Shown one piece after another: positions 25,189-33,665 of a DNA stretch of 58,484 nt. The notes under the pieces were generated by a model that was not told the origin of the DNA, did no database searches, and saw only the letters and a list, made by a program, of their open reading frames with translations. Position 1 is the stretch's first letter; every line of letters starts with the position of its first letter. The position numbers were made by a program, and so were the translations under genes. Source of the stretch: CAZNKU01 sp045541135 (GTDB taxonomy: Bacteria; Bacillota; Clostridia; Monoglobales; Firm-18); contig JAZQIO010000064.1 of NCBI GenBank assembly GCA_045541135.1, forward strand, positions 1 to 58,484, written 5' to 3'.

Positions 25189-25215
25189 GCTATATAATTC
25201 AAATTAATTTATAAT
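25187..25215 (+). promoter_or_regulatory. Possible promoter of the SGNH-VanZ genes
   Basis: TTGCTA (25187-25192) is followed after 17 bases by a perfect TATAAT (25210-25215), 20 bases before the start codon. The -35 overlaps the tail of the preceding terminator. Confidence 0.45.
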
Positions 25216-25235
25216 GTTACAAGAGGTGTTTTAAA

Positions 25236-25910
25236 ATGTTTGACTTGAAAGTTCCTGACTTAAGACGTATTGAAGATACTGTTCTGATGTACGAAAAACA
25301 ACCTGTAAAAAAAGGATTGATTATGTTTTACGGTTCATCAGGCTTTACCCGTTGGGAAAAAGAAAAGTATGGAAATCGTCCATTGGAGGATGACATTCGT
25401 ATGAAAGATGGCTCGCTTGCAGCCGTAAACCACGGATTTGGCGGATCAACTATCGAAGAAGGGCTTTATTACTATGACCGTCTTGTAAAGCCATGGGAGC
25501 CGCGTGCTATTGTGTTGCGTTTCTTTCCTAATGATGTCAGCTTTGGATACTCTCCCTATGAAATTGTATATATGCTATCTTTATTCTGCAACCGTGCAAA
25601 AGCAGATTTTCCGGGTGTTAAACTGTATTTGTGTGATGCTATGCCACATCAGAAGACAGTCAATAATCTTACCTGGCAAGCAGCTGCCAAGCAGTACAAC
25701 AAACTTTTGAAGGAATATTGCGATAGTCAGGATAATTGTTACTATATAAATCAGTCGGGATGGCGTGGATTTTATGAAAATACAGAAGACATCGGTGACT
25801 ATTCAAAAGTTCGTCAGGATATCTGGATTGAAGATCAGATGCATTTTACCCAGGAAGGGTATGATATATACAGAGATTTGTTTTTGGAAGCTTTGGATGA
25901 TATTTTGTAA
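25236..25910 (+). CDS. SGNH hydrolase (GDSL-like), block I reads GSSGF
   Basis: This 224-residue protein has a serine in FYGSSGFTRW (about residue 33) where GDSL enzymes have GDS. A block II glycine in NHGFGGST, a block III FFPNDVS, and a C-terminal DQMHFTQEGYDIY supplying Asp and His complete the pattern. It has no signal peptide. The GSS variant is known among esterases of this fold, so it may still be active. It is separate in sequence from the esterase at 13037. Two VanZ-like genes follow, so it may help modify a cell-envelope glycan. Confidence 0.75.
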   Translation: MFDLKVPDLRRIEDTVLMYEKQPVKKGLIMFYGSSGFTRWEKEKYGNRPLEDDIRMKDGSLAAVNHGFGGSTIEEGLYYYDRLVKPWEPRAIVLRFFPNDVSFGYSPYEIVYMLSLFCNRAKADFPGVKLYLCDAMPHQKTVNNLTWQAAAKQYNKLLKEYCDSQDNCYYINQSGWRGFYENTEDIGDYSKVRQDIWIEDQMHFTQEGYDIYRDLFLEALDDIL

Positions 25911-25958
25911 AACATTTAATAAATAATGCTGAAAATTTCTTTTTAAGGAGATTGAATT

Positions 25959-26441
25959 GTGAAAAAAAGATTTTGGGTCTTTTTAATTTTAACTCTTGGT
26001 GTTATGGGTGCAATATTTTACTTTTCAGCACAGAATGCCACAGAATCATCAAGTATGAGTATGGGTTTTATCCGAAGGTTATTACATAAAAGTCTTATAG
26101 AGGTTATGTCGCTTGAATCTGCCGAAATGATAGAAGAGGGAATTGAAACCATAGTACGTAAAGGTGCACATTTCTTTATATATGCATGTCTTGGTTTTTG
26201 TTCTGCCATGACTTTGTATTATAGCGGAAAAGTGAATAAAAAGCGTACGTTATTTATAACTGCACTTGCTTTTTGCATATTTTATGCATCCACAGATGAG
26301 ATGCATCAGTTATTTGTAGCGGGCAGGTCAGGTGAAATAAGAGATGTATTTATAGACTCGGCAGGAAGTGCAACGGGAATATTGTCATCAATGCTTGTAC
26401 GCAAAATAGGCGGTGTTTTAAAGAAAAAATCAACTGCTTAG
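25959..26441 (+). CDS. VanZ-like membrane protein (copy 1)
   Basis: This 160-residue protein starts with GTG after AAGGAGATTGAATT. It has about four helices and the VanZ-family motifs FYFSAQNATESS, RKGAHFFIYACLGF, ASTDEMHQLFVAGRSGEIRDVFIDSAGS. VanZ relatives are linked to teicoplanin resistance and envelope physiology; the mechanism is unclear. The next gene is a related copy, 64 bases downstream. Confidence 0.85.
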   Translation: MKKRFWVFLILTLGVMGAIFYFSAQNATESSSMSMGFIRRLLHKSLIEVMSLESAEMIEEGIETIVRKGAHFFIYACLGFCSAMTLYYSGKVNKKRTLFITALAFCIFYASTDEMHQLFVAGRSGEIRDVFIDSAGSATGILSSMLVRKIGGVLKKKSTA

Positions 26442-26505
26442 ATTACAGGTGAATATCAAAATATGTTTTGATAATAGGTATATAAATAGAAAAAGGTGTA
26501 TGTAT

Positions 26506-26985
26506 ATGAAGAAATTTTTTTGGGTATATCTTATCCTTACGCTATCTATAATGGTCGGGATTTTTTGTTTTTCTGCACAACCGGGGGAAGAATCATCTGC
26601 AATAAGTGAGGGTGTGACAAAAAAGGTTGTTGTGGAAGAACGTGGTGTGGACATTCCCAAAAATGAATATGACGACAAATTTGAATTTGTAGAAACAATT
26701 ATCAGGAAATCCGCCCATTTTTTAATATTTACAGCACTTGGCTTTTGCGTGTTTATGACATTATACAGTAGTGGTAAAATGAATAAAAATTCAGTTTTAT
26801 GCATAATTTCTTTATTAATTTGCATAATTTATGCATCTACAGATGAAATACATCAGCTTTTTGTTTCAGAACGTTCCGGGGAATTAAGAGATGTGTTAAT
26901 TGACAGCGGCGGCTCATTTGTTGGCATATTTATTGCTTTGATATTGCAGAAAATAAGGAAAAAACCCAAAAACAACAAGGTGTAA
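26506..26985 (+). CDS. VanZ-like membrane protein (copy 2)
   Basis: This 159-residue protein has the same motif order as the preceding gene: FCFSAQPGEESS, RKSAHFLIFTALGF, ASTDEIHQLFVSERSGELRDVLIDSGGS. I start it at 26506; AAAAGG lies nine bases upstream, and an ATG at 26500 is too close. The two copies are clearly paralogous but well diverged, so the duplication is old. No terminator was seen before the arginine operon promoter. Confidence 0.85.
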   Translation: MKKFFWVYLILTLSIMVGIFCFSAQPGEESSAISEGVTKKVVVEERGVDIPKNEYDDKFEFVETIIRKSAHFLIFTALGFCVFMTLYSSGKMNKNSVLCIISLLICIIYASTDEIHQLFVSERSGELRDVLIDSGGSFVGIFIALILQKIRKKPKNNKV

Positions 26986-27069
26986 TTTATGTATTTTGTT
27001 TATAAATCCTGTACATTTTGTTGTTTGAATGGTAATTTTGTATAAATAATAAAATTTGATAAAAAAAGC

Positions 27070-27120
27070 TTGCATATTTATGCAACGTGTGGTATTATAT
27101 AGTGTATAGTATATAATGCC
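27070..27120 (+). promoter_or_regulatory. Promoter and putative ArgR operator of the arginine operon
   Basis: TTGCAT (27070-27075) and TATTAT (27093-27098) are 17 bases apart. The -35 lies inside the perfect palindrome TTGCATA-TT-TATGCAA (27070-27085), which resembles the ARG box TGAATAATTATTCA in size, centre and AT content. A second inverted repeat, 27091-27101 with 27110-27120, covers the -10. No argR gene is in the window. Confidence 0.55.
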
Positions 27121-27150
27121 ACATTATTTTTTGCAAACAGAGGTATGTTT

Positions 27151-28083
27151 ATGAAGAAGATTTTTATTGACGGTAAGGCAGGTACAACAGGCCTTAGAAT
27201 TTATGAAAGACTTGAAAACAGAAAAGATATAGAAATTATAACTCTTTCTGAGGAACTCAGAAAGGATCCGGAAGCAAGAAAGCAGGCAATAAACAGTGCA
27301 GATGTTGTTTTCCTTTGCTTGCCTGATGCAGCTTCCATTGAAGCAGTTGCAATGGTTGAAAATGACAATACTGTTATTATCGACACATCCACAGCCCACA
27401 GAACAAATCCCGACTGGGCATACGGCTTTGCGGAACTTTCACCTGAATTTGAAAATAAAATCAAAAACGGCAAGAGAATTGCTGTTCCCGGTTGTCACGC
27501 AAGCGGTTTTATTGCCTTGGTATATCCTCTTGTTGAGGCAGGCATTCTTTCAAAAGATGCTTTGCTGACCTGCCATTCTCTTACAGGCTACAGTGGCGGC
27601 GGTAAAAAAATGATTGGGGAATATGAAGATGCCGGCAGAGATGTTCTTTTAAGTGCTCCAAGACAGTACGGCATTGCACAAAGCCACAAGCACTTAAAGG
27701 AAATGGTTAAAATAAGCGGACTTGAAAATGCACCTGTATTCAGCCCTATAGTTGCTGATTTTTACAGCGGCATGGAGGTTACTGTTCCACTGTTTGGAAG
27801 TATGCTTCAAAATGGTGCAACAATTGATGACGTTAAAAAGCTTTATGCAGAAAAATACAACAGTGAAATTGTAAAATACGTTGACGGTGCGGATGAAGCG
27901 GGTTTCCTTTCATCAGTTAAGCTTGGCGGCAAGGACAGTATGGAAATTTCCGTTTACGGTAATGAGGAAAGATTTATACTTGTTGCAAGATACGACAATC
28001 TTGGCAAGGGTGCATCGGGTGCGGCTTTGGAATGTCTTAATATTGTACTTGGTAACGAAAAGACAGCTAATTTGGATATATAA
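27151..28083 (+). CDS. argC: N-acetyl-gamma-glutamyl-phosphate reductase, short (type 2) form
   Basis: This 310-residue protein starts KKIFIDGKAGTTGLRIYERL, with catalytic cysteine C115 in VPGCHASGFIALVYPLV and TGYSGGGKKMIGEYE. It reduces N-acetylglutamyl phosphate with NADPH to the semialdehyde. The length and the GKAGTTGL nucleotide loop are those of the shorter ArgC class. The ATG at 27151 has AGAGG at seven bases; an in-frame ATG at 27145 is too close. First gene of the arginine operon. Confidence 0.93.
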   Translation: MKKIFIDGKAGTTGLRIYERLENRKDIEIITLSEELRKDPEARKQAINSADVVFLCLPDAASIEAVAMVENDNTVIIDTSTAHRTNPDWAYGFAELSPEFENKIKNGKRIAVPGCHASGFIALVYPLVEAGILSKDALLTCHSLTGYSGGGKKMIGEYEDAGRDVLLSAPRQYGIAQSHKHLKEMVKISGLENAPVFSPIVADFYSGMEVTVPLFGSMLQNGATIDDVKKLYAEKYNSEIVKYVDGADEAGFLSSVKLGGKDSMEISVYGNEERFILVARYDNLGKGASGAALECLNIVLGNEKTANLDI

Positions 28084-28094
28084 GGAGAAAGATT

Positions 28095-29306
28095 ATGAAG
28101 ATAATTGAGGGCGGTATTTGTGCCGCAAAGGGTTTTACCGCAAGCGGTATTCATTGCGGTATCCGTAAAAATAAAAGCAAAAAGGATTTGGCACTTATTT
28201 TAAGTGAAACAAAGGCGGCTACGGCGGCTGTATATACAACAAACCTTGTTAAGGGTGCTCCACTTACAGTTACTAAAAATCATATTTCCGATGGATATGC
28301 GCAGGCGGTAATATGCAACAGCGGTAATGCAAACACTTGCAATGCAAATGGTATTGAAATTGCCGAGGCTATGAGTGTTTTGGTTGCTGAAAAAACGGGT
28401 GTTGATGCAAAGGATGTTGTTGTAGCATCAACAGGGGTTATCGGACAGCCTCTTGATATTACACCAATTGCCGACGGTATGGATGCCTTGGTTGCAGGTC
28501 TTGGAAAAAACAGTCAAGATGCAGCAGAAGGAATAATGACTACAGATACTAAGTTAAAGGAAATTTCCGTAAGTTTTGAAATAGATGGTGTTGAATGTAG
28601 GATAGGCGGTATTGCAAAGGGCTCAGGTATGATTCATCCTAATATGGCTACAATGCTTGTGTTCATTACAACAGACTGTGCTATTTCTTCACAGATGCTT
28701 CAGAAGGCACTTTCAACAGATATTCAGAACACATTTAATATGGTTAGTATTGACGGTGATACATCCACAAACGACATGGTAAACATTCTTGCCAACGGTA
28801 TGGCAGGAAACAAGCTAATAGATAAAGAAGACGAAAACTATGCTGAATTTATGAAGGCTCTTAACACAGTAACCGTTTATTTATGCCGGAAAATAGCAGG
28901 TGACGGTGAAGGTGCTACAAAGCTTTTGGAATGCAAGGTTACAGGAGCTTCTGATATTGCAACTGCAAAAACTGTTGCAAAGTCAGTTATCTGTTCTTCG
29001 CTTTTGAAGGCGGCTATGTTTGGTGCAGATGCCAACTGGGGACGTGTACTTTGTGCAATCGGTTACAGCGGTGCTGATGTTGATGTTAACAAAATTGACG
29101 TTGCATTCCGTTCACCAAAGGGTACAATTGACGTTTGTAAAAACGGTGCAGGCGTAGATTTTTCAGAAGAAAAGGCAAAGGAAATTTTGCTTGAAGAAAA
29201 AATTGAAATTCTGGTTGAGCTTAACAGCGGTATTGAGTCCGCAACAGCATGGGGCTGTGATTTAACTTACGATTATGTGAAAATTAATGGCGATTACAGA
29301 ACTTGA
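28095..29306 (+). CDS. argJ: Glutamate N-acetyltransferase / ornithine acetyltransferase
   Basis: This 403-residue protein has the self-cleavage site around GSGMIHPNMATML, with nucleophile T186. Other family motifs are AVICNSGNANTC and GADANWGRVLCAIGYSG. It moves the acetyl group from N-acetylornithine to glutamate; with argA and argE absent here, it probably makes the cycle self-sustaining. Two chains form after cleavage before T186. AAGGAG precedes the ATG, and the next gene starts 14 bases on. Confidence 0.94.
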   Translation: MKIIEGGICAAKGFTASGIHCGIRKNKSKKDLALILSETKAATAAVYTTNLVKGAPLTVTKNHISDGYAQAVICNSGNANTCNANGIEIAEAMSVLVAEKTGVDAKDVVVASTGVIGQPLDITPIADGMDALVAGLGKNSQDAAEGIMTTDTKLKEISVSFEIDGVECRIGGIAKGSGMIHPNMATMLVFITTDCAISSQMLQKALSTDIQNTFNMVSIDGDTSTNDMVNILANGMAGNKLIDKEDENYAEFMKALNTVTVYLCRKIAGDGEGATKLLECKVTGASDIATAKTVAKSVICSSLLKAAMFGADANWGRVLCAIGYSGADVDVNKIDVAFRSPKGTIDVCKNGAGVDFSEEKAKEILLEEKIEILVELNSGIESATAWGCDLTYDYVKINGDYRT

Positions 29307-29320
29307 TTGGGAGTGTTATT

Positions 29321-30172
29321 ATGAAAATTTCTAACGCAGACAGAGCAAAGATTTTAACAGAGGCTTTGCCATATATTCAAAAATACAGCAACAAAATTCT
29401 TGTTATAAAATACGGCGGAAATGCCATGATTAACGAAGAACTTAAAGCCGCAGTTATGGGTGATATTGTTTTGCTTTCACTAATCGGCGTAAAGGTTGTA
29501 CTTGTTCACGGCGGCGGTCCTGAAATTTCAGAAATGCTTAATAAAATCGGCAAAAAGTCCGAATTTGTAAACGGTCTTCGTGTAACAGATAAGGAAACTG
29601 TGGACATTGTACAAATGGTGCTTGCAGGTAAGGTTAACAAAAGCCTTGTTAATTACATCCAGAACATCGGCGGTAAGGCAATCGGTCTTTGCGGTACAGA
29701 CGGTCACATGATTGAAGCAGAAATGAAAGACCCTGCACTTGGCTATGTTGGTGAAATTACTGACATTGACACAACACCTATTTTAGATGTGCTTGATAAG
29801 GGTTACATTCCTGTTATTTCAACAATTGGTTGCGATAAAGAGGGTAACATTTATAATATCAATGCCGATACTGCAGCTGCAAAAATTGCAGGAAAACTTC
29901 AGGCTGAAAGCTTTATTTCAATGACAGATATCCGTGGTTTGCTTCGAGATAAGGACGACGAAGAAACTGTAATTCCTGTTGTTAATGTAAGTGAAGCACC
30001 ACAGCTTATACACGAAGGTATAATTTCAGGTGGTATGATACCTAAGATTGAATGCTGTATTGAGGCTATAAGACAGGGTGTTGGTCAGGTGTTTATAATT
30101 GACGGACGTGTTCCACATTCAATTCTTATCGAAGTGCTTACCGATGAAGGTATAGGCACAATGTTCAAATAA
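29321..30172 (+). CDS. argB: Acetylglutamate kinase
   Basis: This 283-residue amino-acid kinase has KYGGNAM near residue 30, LVHGGGPEISEML, and late DIRGLLRDKDDE and GGMIPKIECC motifs. It phosphorylates N-acetylglutamate. The start at 29321 follows GGGAG; the frame opens earlier only with a TTG that overlaps argJ. Length and the N-terminal helix suggest the arginine-sensitive hexameric type. Confidence 0.94.
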   Translation: MKISNADRAKILTEALPYIQKYSNKILVIKYGGNAMINEELKAAVMGDIVLLSLIGVKVVLVHGGGPEISEMLNKIGKKSEFVNGLRVTDKETVDIVQMVLAGKVNKSLVNYIQNIGGKAIGLCGTDGHMIEAEMKDPALGYVGEITDIDTTPILDVLDKGYIPVISTIGCDKEGNIYNINADTAAAKIAGKLQAESFISMTDIRGLLRDKDDEETVIPVVNVSEAPQLIHEGIISGGMIPKIECCIEAIRQGVGQVFIIDGRVPHSILIEVLTDEGIGTMFK

Positions 30173-30190
30173 TTCAAGGGAGTCTTTAAA

Positions 30191-31351
30191 ATGAATATAA
30201 AAGAGGCAGACAAACAATATATTATGCCTACATACGGCCGTTTTGACCTTTGCATTGTAAAGGGTGAAGGCAGTACATATTATGATGAAAACGGCAAGAA
30301 GTATATAGATATGGGTACGGGTATTGCAGTTAATACATTCGGAGCAAATGACGAAGAATGGAAAAATGCCGTAATTGAACAGATTAACAAAATACAGCAT
30401 ACCTCAAACCTTTATTACAGCGAGCCTTGTGTAAAGCTTGCAAAAATGCTTTGTGAAAAGACAGGTATGAAGAAGGTTTTCTTCGGCAATTCAGGTGCAG
30501 AGGCAAACGAATGTGCAATCAAGGGTGCAAGAAAATTCGGTACAGATATCCGTGAGGATAAAAACATAATTATTACTCTAAAGGACAGCTTCCACGGCAG
30601 AACAATAACTACACTTTCTGCAACAGGTCAGGACGTTTTCCACAAAAACTTCACACCCTTTACAGAGGGCTTTGTGCACGTAACTGCAAATGATGTTGAC
30701 GAGCTTAAAGCTGCAATTAATGATAAGGTTTGTGCAATTATGATTGAAATTGTACAGGGCGAAGGCGGAGTTAACACTCTTGACAAAGCTTACCTTGACG
30801 AAATTGAAAAGATAACTACTGAAAATGACATTTTACTTGTTGTGGATGAGGTGCAGACAGGTAACGGCAGAACAGGCTCAATGTACGCATTTATGCAGTT
30901 TGGCTTGACTCCTGACATTGTTTCAACTGCAAAAGGTCTTGCAGGCGGTTTGCCTATGGGAGCAACAATGTTTGGTGATCGTGTTGAAAACGTGCTTCCT
31001 GCAGGTACACACGGCTCAACCTTTGGCGGTAATCCCGTTTGTGCAAATGCGGCAGTAAGTGTTGTAAATAGACTTGATGACAAACTTTTTGAAACAGTTA
31101 AGGAAAACAGTAAATACCTTGTTGATAAACTTTTGAAAATCAAAGGTGTTAAAAGTGTAAGCGGTCTTGGATATATGCTTGGTATAGAGATTGACGGTGA
31201 TGCAAAGGCTGTTGCGGCAAAGTGTATTGAAAACGGACTTTTGGTGCTTACTGCAAAGACAAAAATCAGACTTTTACCTGCACTTAATATAAGCCGCGAG
31301 GAAATAGATGCGGCTCTTGAAATATTCGAAAGGGTTTTGAATAATGACTGA
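30191..31351 (+). CDS. argD: Acetylornithine aminotransferase
   Basis: This 386-residue PLP enzyme has FGNSGAEANECAIKGARKFG, SFHGRT, DEVQTGNGRTG and the PLP lysine in STAKGLAGGLPMG. It makes N-acetylornithine from the semialdehyde and glutamate. AAGGGAG precedes the ATG. Its end overlaps the start of the amidohydrolase gene by eight bases, so the two are coupled in translation. Confidence 0.94.
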   Translation: MNIKEADKQYIMPTYGRFDLCIVKGEGSTYYDENGKKYIDMGTGIAVNTFGANDEEWKNAVIEQINKIQHTSNLYYSEPCVKLAKMLCEKTGMKKVFFGNSGAEANECAIKGARKFGTDIREDKNIIITLKDSFHGRTITTLSATGQDVFHKNFTPFTEGFVHVTANDVDELKAAINDKVCAIMIEIVQGEGGVNTLDKAYLDEIEKITTENDILLVVDEVQTGNGRTGSMYAFMQFGLTPDIVSTAKGLAGGLPMGATMFGDRVENVLPAGTHGSTFGGNPVCANAAVSVVNRLDDKLFETVKENSKYLVDKLLKIKGVKSVSGLGYMLGIEIDGDAKAVAAKCIENGLLVLTAKTKIRLLPALNISREEIDAALEIFERVLNND

Positions 31352-32249
31352 TTTTAAATCTATCGGTAAAATTGACATACACGTTCATGCTTCGCTTTTT
31401 TCGGATGTTACTCCTGCACCATATCTTTCGGCAGATGAAGTTTTAAGGATGTATGACGAAAATAATGTTGAAGCGGGTGTTTTAATGTCCTTAGCTGATG
31501 CCTTTGGACTTGGAACCGTGTTACCATCCGAACAGTGTAAAGTGATTAGTGACAATTCAAATGGAAGACTTAAGTGGTTTTGCAATGTGTCACCATTTGC
31601 CTTGGAAAATTCACCATCTGCTGATTTGTCAAAACTTATAAATCACTATAAATCCCTTGGTGCTAAAGGTGTAGGTGAGGTATCGGCAAATATATATGCG
31701 GATGATCCGTTTATGGACAATTTGTTTTATCACTGTGCAAAGGCAGATATGCCGGTAATTGTTCACCTTGCAACGAAAATTGGCGGTACTTACGGGATTG
31801 TTGATGATGCAGGACTTCCACGTATTGAAAAAATGCTTAAAAAACATAAAGGACTTAAACTTATAGGTCATTCCCAGGTTTTCTGGAGTGAGATTTCTTC
31901 GGATTGTACCGAAGAAGAACGTTCAGAATATCCCGTTGGTAAGGTTAAGGAGGGCAGAATTGCCCAGCTTATGAGAGAATATGACAACTTGTACTGTGAC
32001 TTATCCGCAGGAAGCGGGGCAAATGCCATGATGCGTGATAGAAATTATGCGGCAGGTTTTTTAACAGAGTTTGCCGACAGAATTTTTTACGGAACAGACC
32101 TTTGCCGAAAAGGACAAAAATTCCGTAAAGATTTTTCGGAATTTCTTGAAAACCTTGTTAGCGATGGTTTGCTAAGCTTTGAAAATTATGTTAAAATTGT
32201 TAGAAACAATGCTGCAAAATTACTTGGCATTGAAGAATATAAATTATAA
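31344..32249 (+). CDS. Amidohydrolase-superfamily (Amidohydro_2-like) protein in the arginine operon
   Basis: This 301-residue TIM-barrel metal hydrolase has KIDIHVHAS (metal HxH at residues about 10-12), VIVHLATKIGG, KLIGHSQVFW, and FYGTDLCRKGQ with the metal Asp near the C-terminal end. The family hydrolyses or decarboxylates many substrates. It sits between argD and argF and overlaps argD, so it is made with the arginine enzymes. ArgJ already removes the acetyl group, so an ArgE role is not required and the substrate is open. Confidence 0.75.
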   Translation: MTDFKSIGKIDIHVHASLFSDVTPAPYLSADEVLRMYDENNVEAGVLMSLADAFGLGTVLPSEQCKVISDNSNGRLKWFCNVSPFALENSPSADLSKLINHYKSLGAKGVGEVSANIYADDPFMDNLFYHCAKADMPVIVHLATKIGGTYGIVDDAGLPRIEKMLKKHKGLKLIGHSQVFWSEISSDCTEEERSEYPVGKVKEGRIAQLMREYDNLYCDLSAGSGANAMMRDRNYAAGFLTEFADRIFYGTDLCRKGQKFRKDFSEFLENLVSDGLLSFENYVKIVRNNAAKLLGIEEYKL

Positions 32250-32287
32250 TATCCTGTATTACTATGCAGGCAGAATGGAGAATTAAA

Positions 32288-33205
32288 ATGAAACTTAATC
32301 ATTTTTTAAAACTATCAGATTTGTCAACAGAAGAAATAACAGAACTTCTTAATATGGCTGACCAACTAAAATACGAAAAGAAAAACGGTATTCCTCATAA
32401 GCATCTTGAGGGTAAATCTTTGGGTATGATTTTTGAAAAATCTTCTACAAGAACTCGTGTTTCTTTCGAGGTTGGTATGTACGAGCTTGGCGGCAATCCG
32501 ATGTTTTTAAGCTCTAACGATTTACAGATAGGCAGAGGTGAGCCTGTTGAAGATACTGCACGTGTTCTTTCAAGAATGATTGACGGTATTATGATAAGAA
32601 CCTTTGAACAAAAGGAAGTTGAAGACCTTGCAAAATACGGTTCAATTCCTGTTATCAACGGCCTTACAGACTATTGCCACCCATGTCAGGTTCTTGCAGA
32701 CCTTATGACAATCCGTGAACATAAAATGTCACTTCCCGGTCTTAAGCTTTGCTTTGTAGGTGATGGTAACAATATGGCTAATTCGCTTATTGTAGGCTGT
32801 ATTAAAATGGGTATGAAGGTTTCAATTGCCTGCCCTGAAAATTATAAGCCTGATGCTGAAATTATGAAGTGGGCTTATGAAACAGGCAACTTCGAATGTA
32901 CTCCTGATATTCTTGCAGCGGCTAAGGATGCAGATGTTCTTTATACTGATGTATGGGCATCAATGGGTCAGGAGGAGGAAGCAAAGGAAAGACAAAAGGT
33001 ATTCAAAAATTACCAGATTAACGACAGCGTTATGGCAGTTGCAAAGGAAGATGCTATGGTGCTTCATTGCTTGCCTGCTCACAGGGAAGAAGAAATTACA
33101 GCAAAGGTTTTTGAAGAACACGCTGACGAAATTTTTGATGAAGCTGAAAACAGACTTCATGCACAGAAGGCTATTATGGTTGCTTGCATGGGTAATAATG
33201 AATAA
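32288..33205 (+). CDS. argF: Ornithine carbamoyltransferase
   Basis: This 305-residue protein has the carbamoyl-phosphate loop STRTR at 53-57, HPCQVLADLMT, GDGNNMANSL and HCLPAHREEE, all diagnostic of ornithine rather than aspartate carbamoyltransferase. It forms citrulline. I start at 32288, with GGAG eight bases upstream, rather than at upstream in-frame codons. It ends the operon; argG and argH are elsewhere. Confidence 0.94.
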   Translation: MKLNHFLKLSDLSTEEITELLNMADQLKYEKKNGIPHKHLEGKSLGMIFEKSSTRTRVSFEVGMYELGGNPMFLSSNDLQIGRGEPVEDTARVLSRMIDGIMIRTFEQKEVEDLAKYGSIPVINGLTDYCHPCQVLADLMTIREHKMSLPGLKLCFVGDGNNMANSLIVGCIKMGMKVSIACPENYKPDAEIMKWAYETGNFECTPDILAAAKDADVLYTDVWASMGQEEEAKERQKVFKNYQINDSVMAVAKEDAMVLHCLPAHREEEITAKVFEEHADEIFDEAENRLHAQKAIMVACMGNNE

Positions 33206-33214
33206 TTAATGATG

Positions 33215-33249
33215 AAAACCACAAGGAAAAATCCTTGTGGTTTTCTTTT
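33215..33249 (+). terminator. Intrinsic terminator of the arginine operon
   Basis: A perfect 13-pair stem, 33215-33227 with 33232-33244, has an AAAA loop and is followed by CTTTTG. It starts ten bases after the argF stop. Confidence 0.88.
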
Positions 33250-33292
33250 GTGTGTAGCAACTTTTGAAACAGAGTCACTTTATTACGTTAAA

Positions 33293-33458
33293 TAAAAAAG
33301 GTGTGAAGCAAGAGCCACACACCCGAAAAATGCACGACTCTCGCTGCGAAACGAATTCCAATACTTCCCAAAACGATTGTATGTGAAAATAGAGTATGCA
33401 TTTTTACCAAATGAAAAAAACATACAATCGTCACATGGATTTATTAAATTCGTTTCGC
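33293..33458 (-). ncRNA. Structured small RNA of about 166 bases with 6S-like architecture
   Basis: On the minus strand a promoter (33465-33493) predicts a start at G33458. The RNA would open with GCGAAACGAATT, which pairs perfectly with 33345-33357 (12-13 pairs). Next is a symmetric 15-by-15-base open region (33432-33446 against 33358-33372), then a perfect inner stem of 11-12 pairs (33421-33431 with 33373-33383) capped by a 36-base A/U-rich end. The RNA ends with the terminator hairpin GGTGTG/CACACC (33318-33323 with 33300-33305) and six T residues. A closing stem, central bubble and terminal stem are the 6S RNA plan, but the sequence was not matched to 6S. No reading frame lies inside. Confidence 0.65.
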
Positions 33459-33464
33459 AATATC

Positions 33465-33493
33465 ATTATATCACATTGATTTAAAATATGCAA
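33465..33493 (-). promoter_or_regulatory. Promoter of the small RNA
   Basis: On the minus strand TTGCAT (33488-33493) is followed after 17 bases by a perfect TATAAT (33465-33470). The expected start, seven bases on, is the first base of the closing stem of the RNA. Confidence 0.65.
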
Positions 33494-33611
33494 TATGCTT
33501 TTCCACTATCCGCGGATGGAGGTATAAAAAGAACAGCAATTGTGAATTAATACTATTTTTAACAGTACGTCTCTTTAGAAAAGTTATTTTGAGAATAATT
33601 AATTTTATATA

Positions 33612-33640
33612 TTGAATTAAAATTTATAATGGTGTATAAT
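33612..33640 (+). promoter_or_regulatory. Promoter of the PHP gene
   Basis: TTGAAT (33612-33617), a 17-base spacer and a perfect TATAAT (33635-33640), 25 bases before the ATG at 33666. The stretch 33494-33611 between this and the small-RNA promoter holds no gene that I can see. Confidence 0.65.
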
Positions 33641-33665
33641 ACTAAAAAACAATGAGGTGTGCGAA

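Noticed and set aside
33250..33480. The inverted repeats at 33345-33459 as a transposon end pair
   Set aside because: They are nested at one centre, start exactly at a promoter start point and end in a terminator; a small RNA explains them better, and no target duplication is seen.
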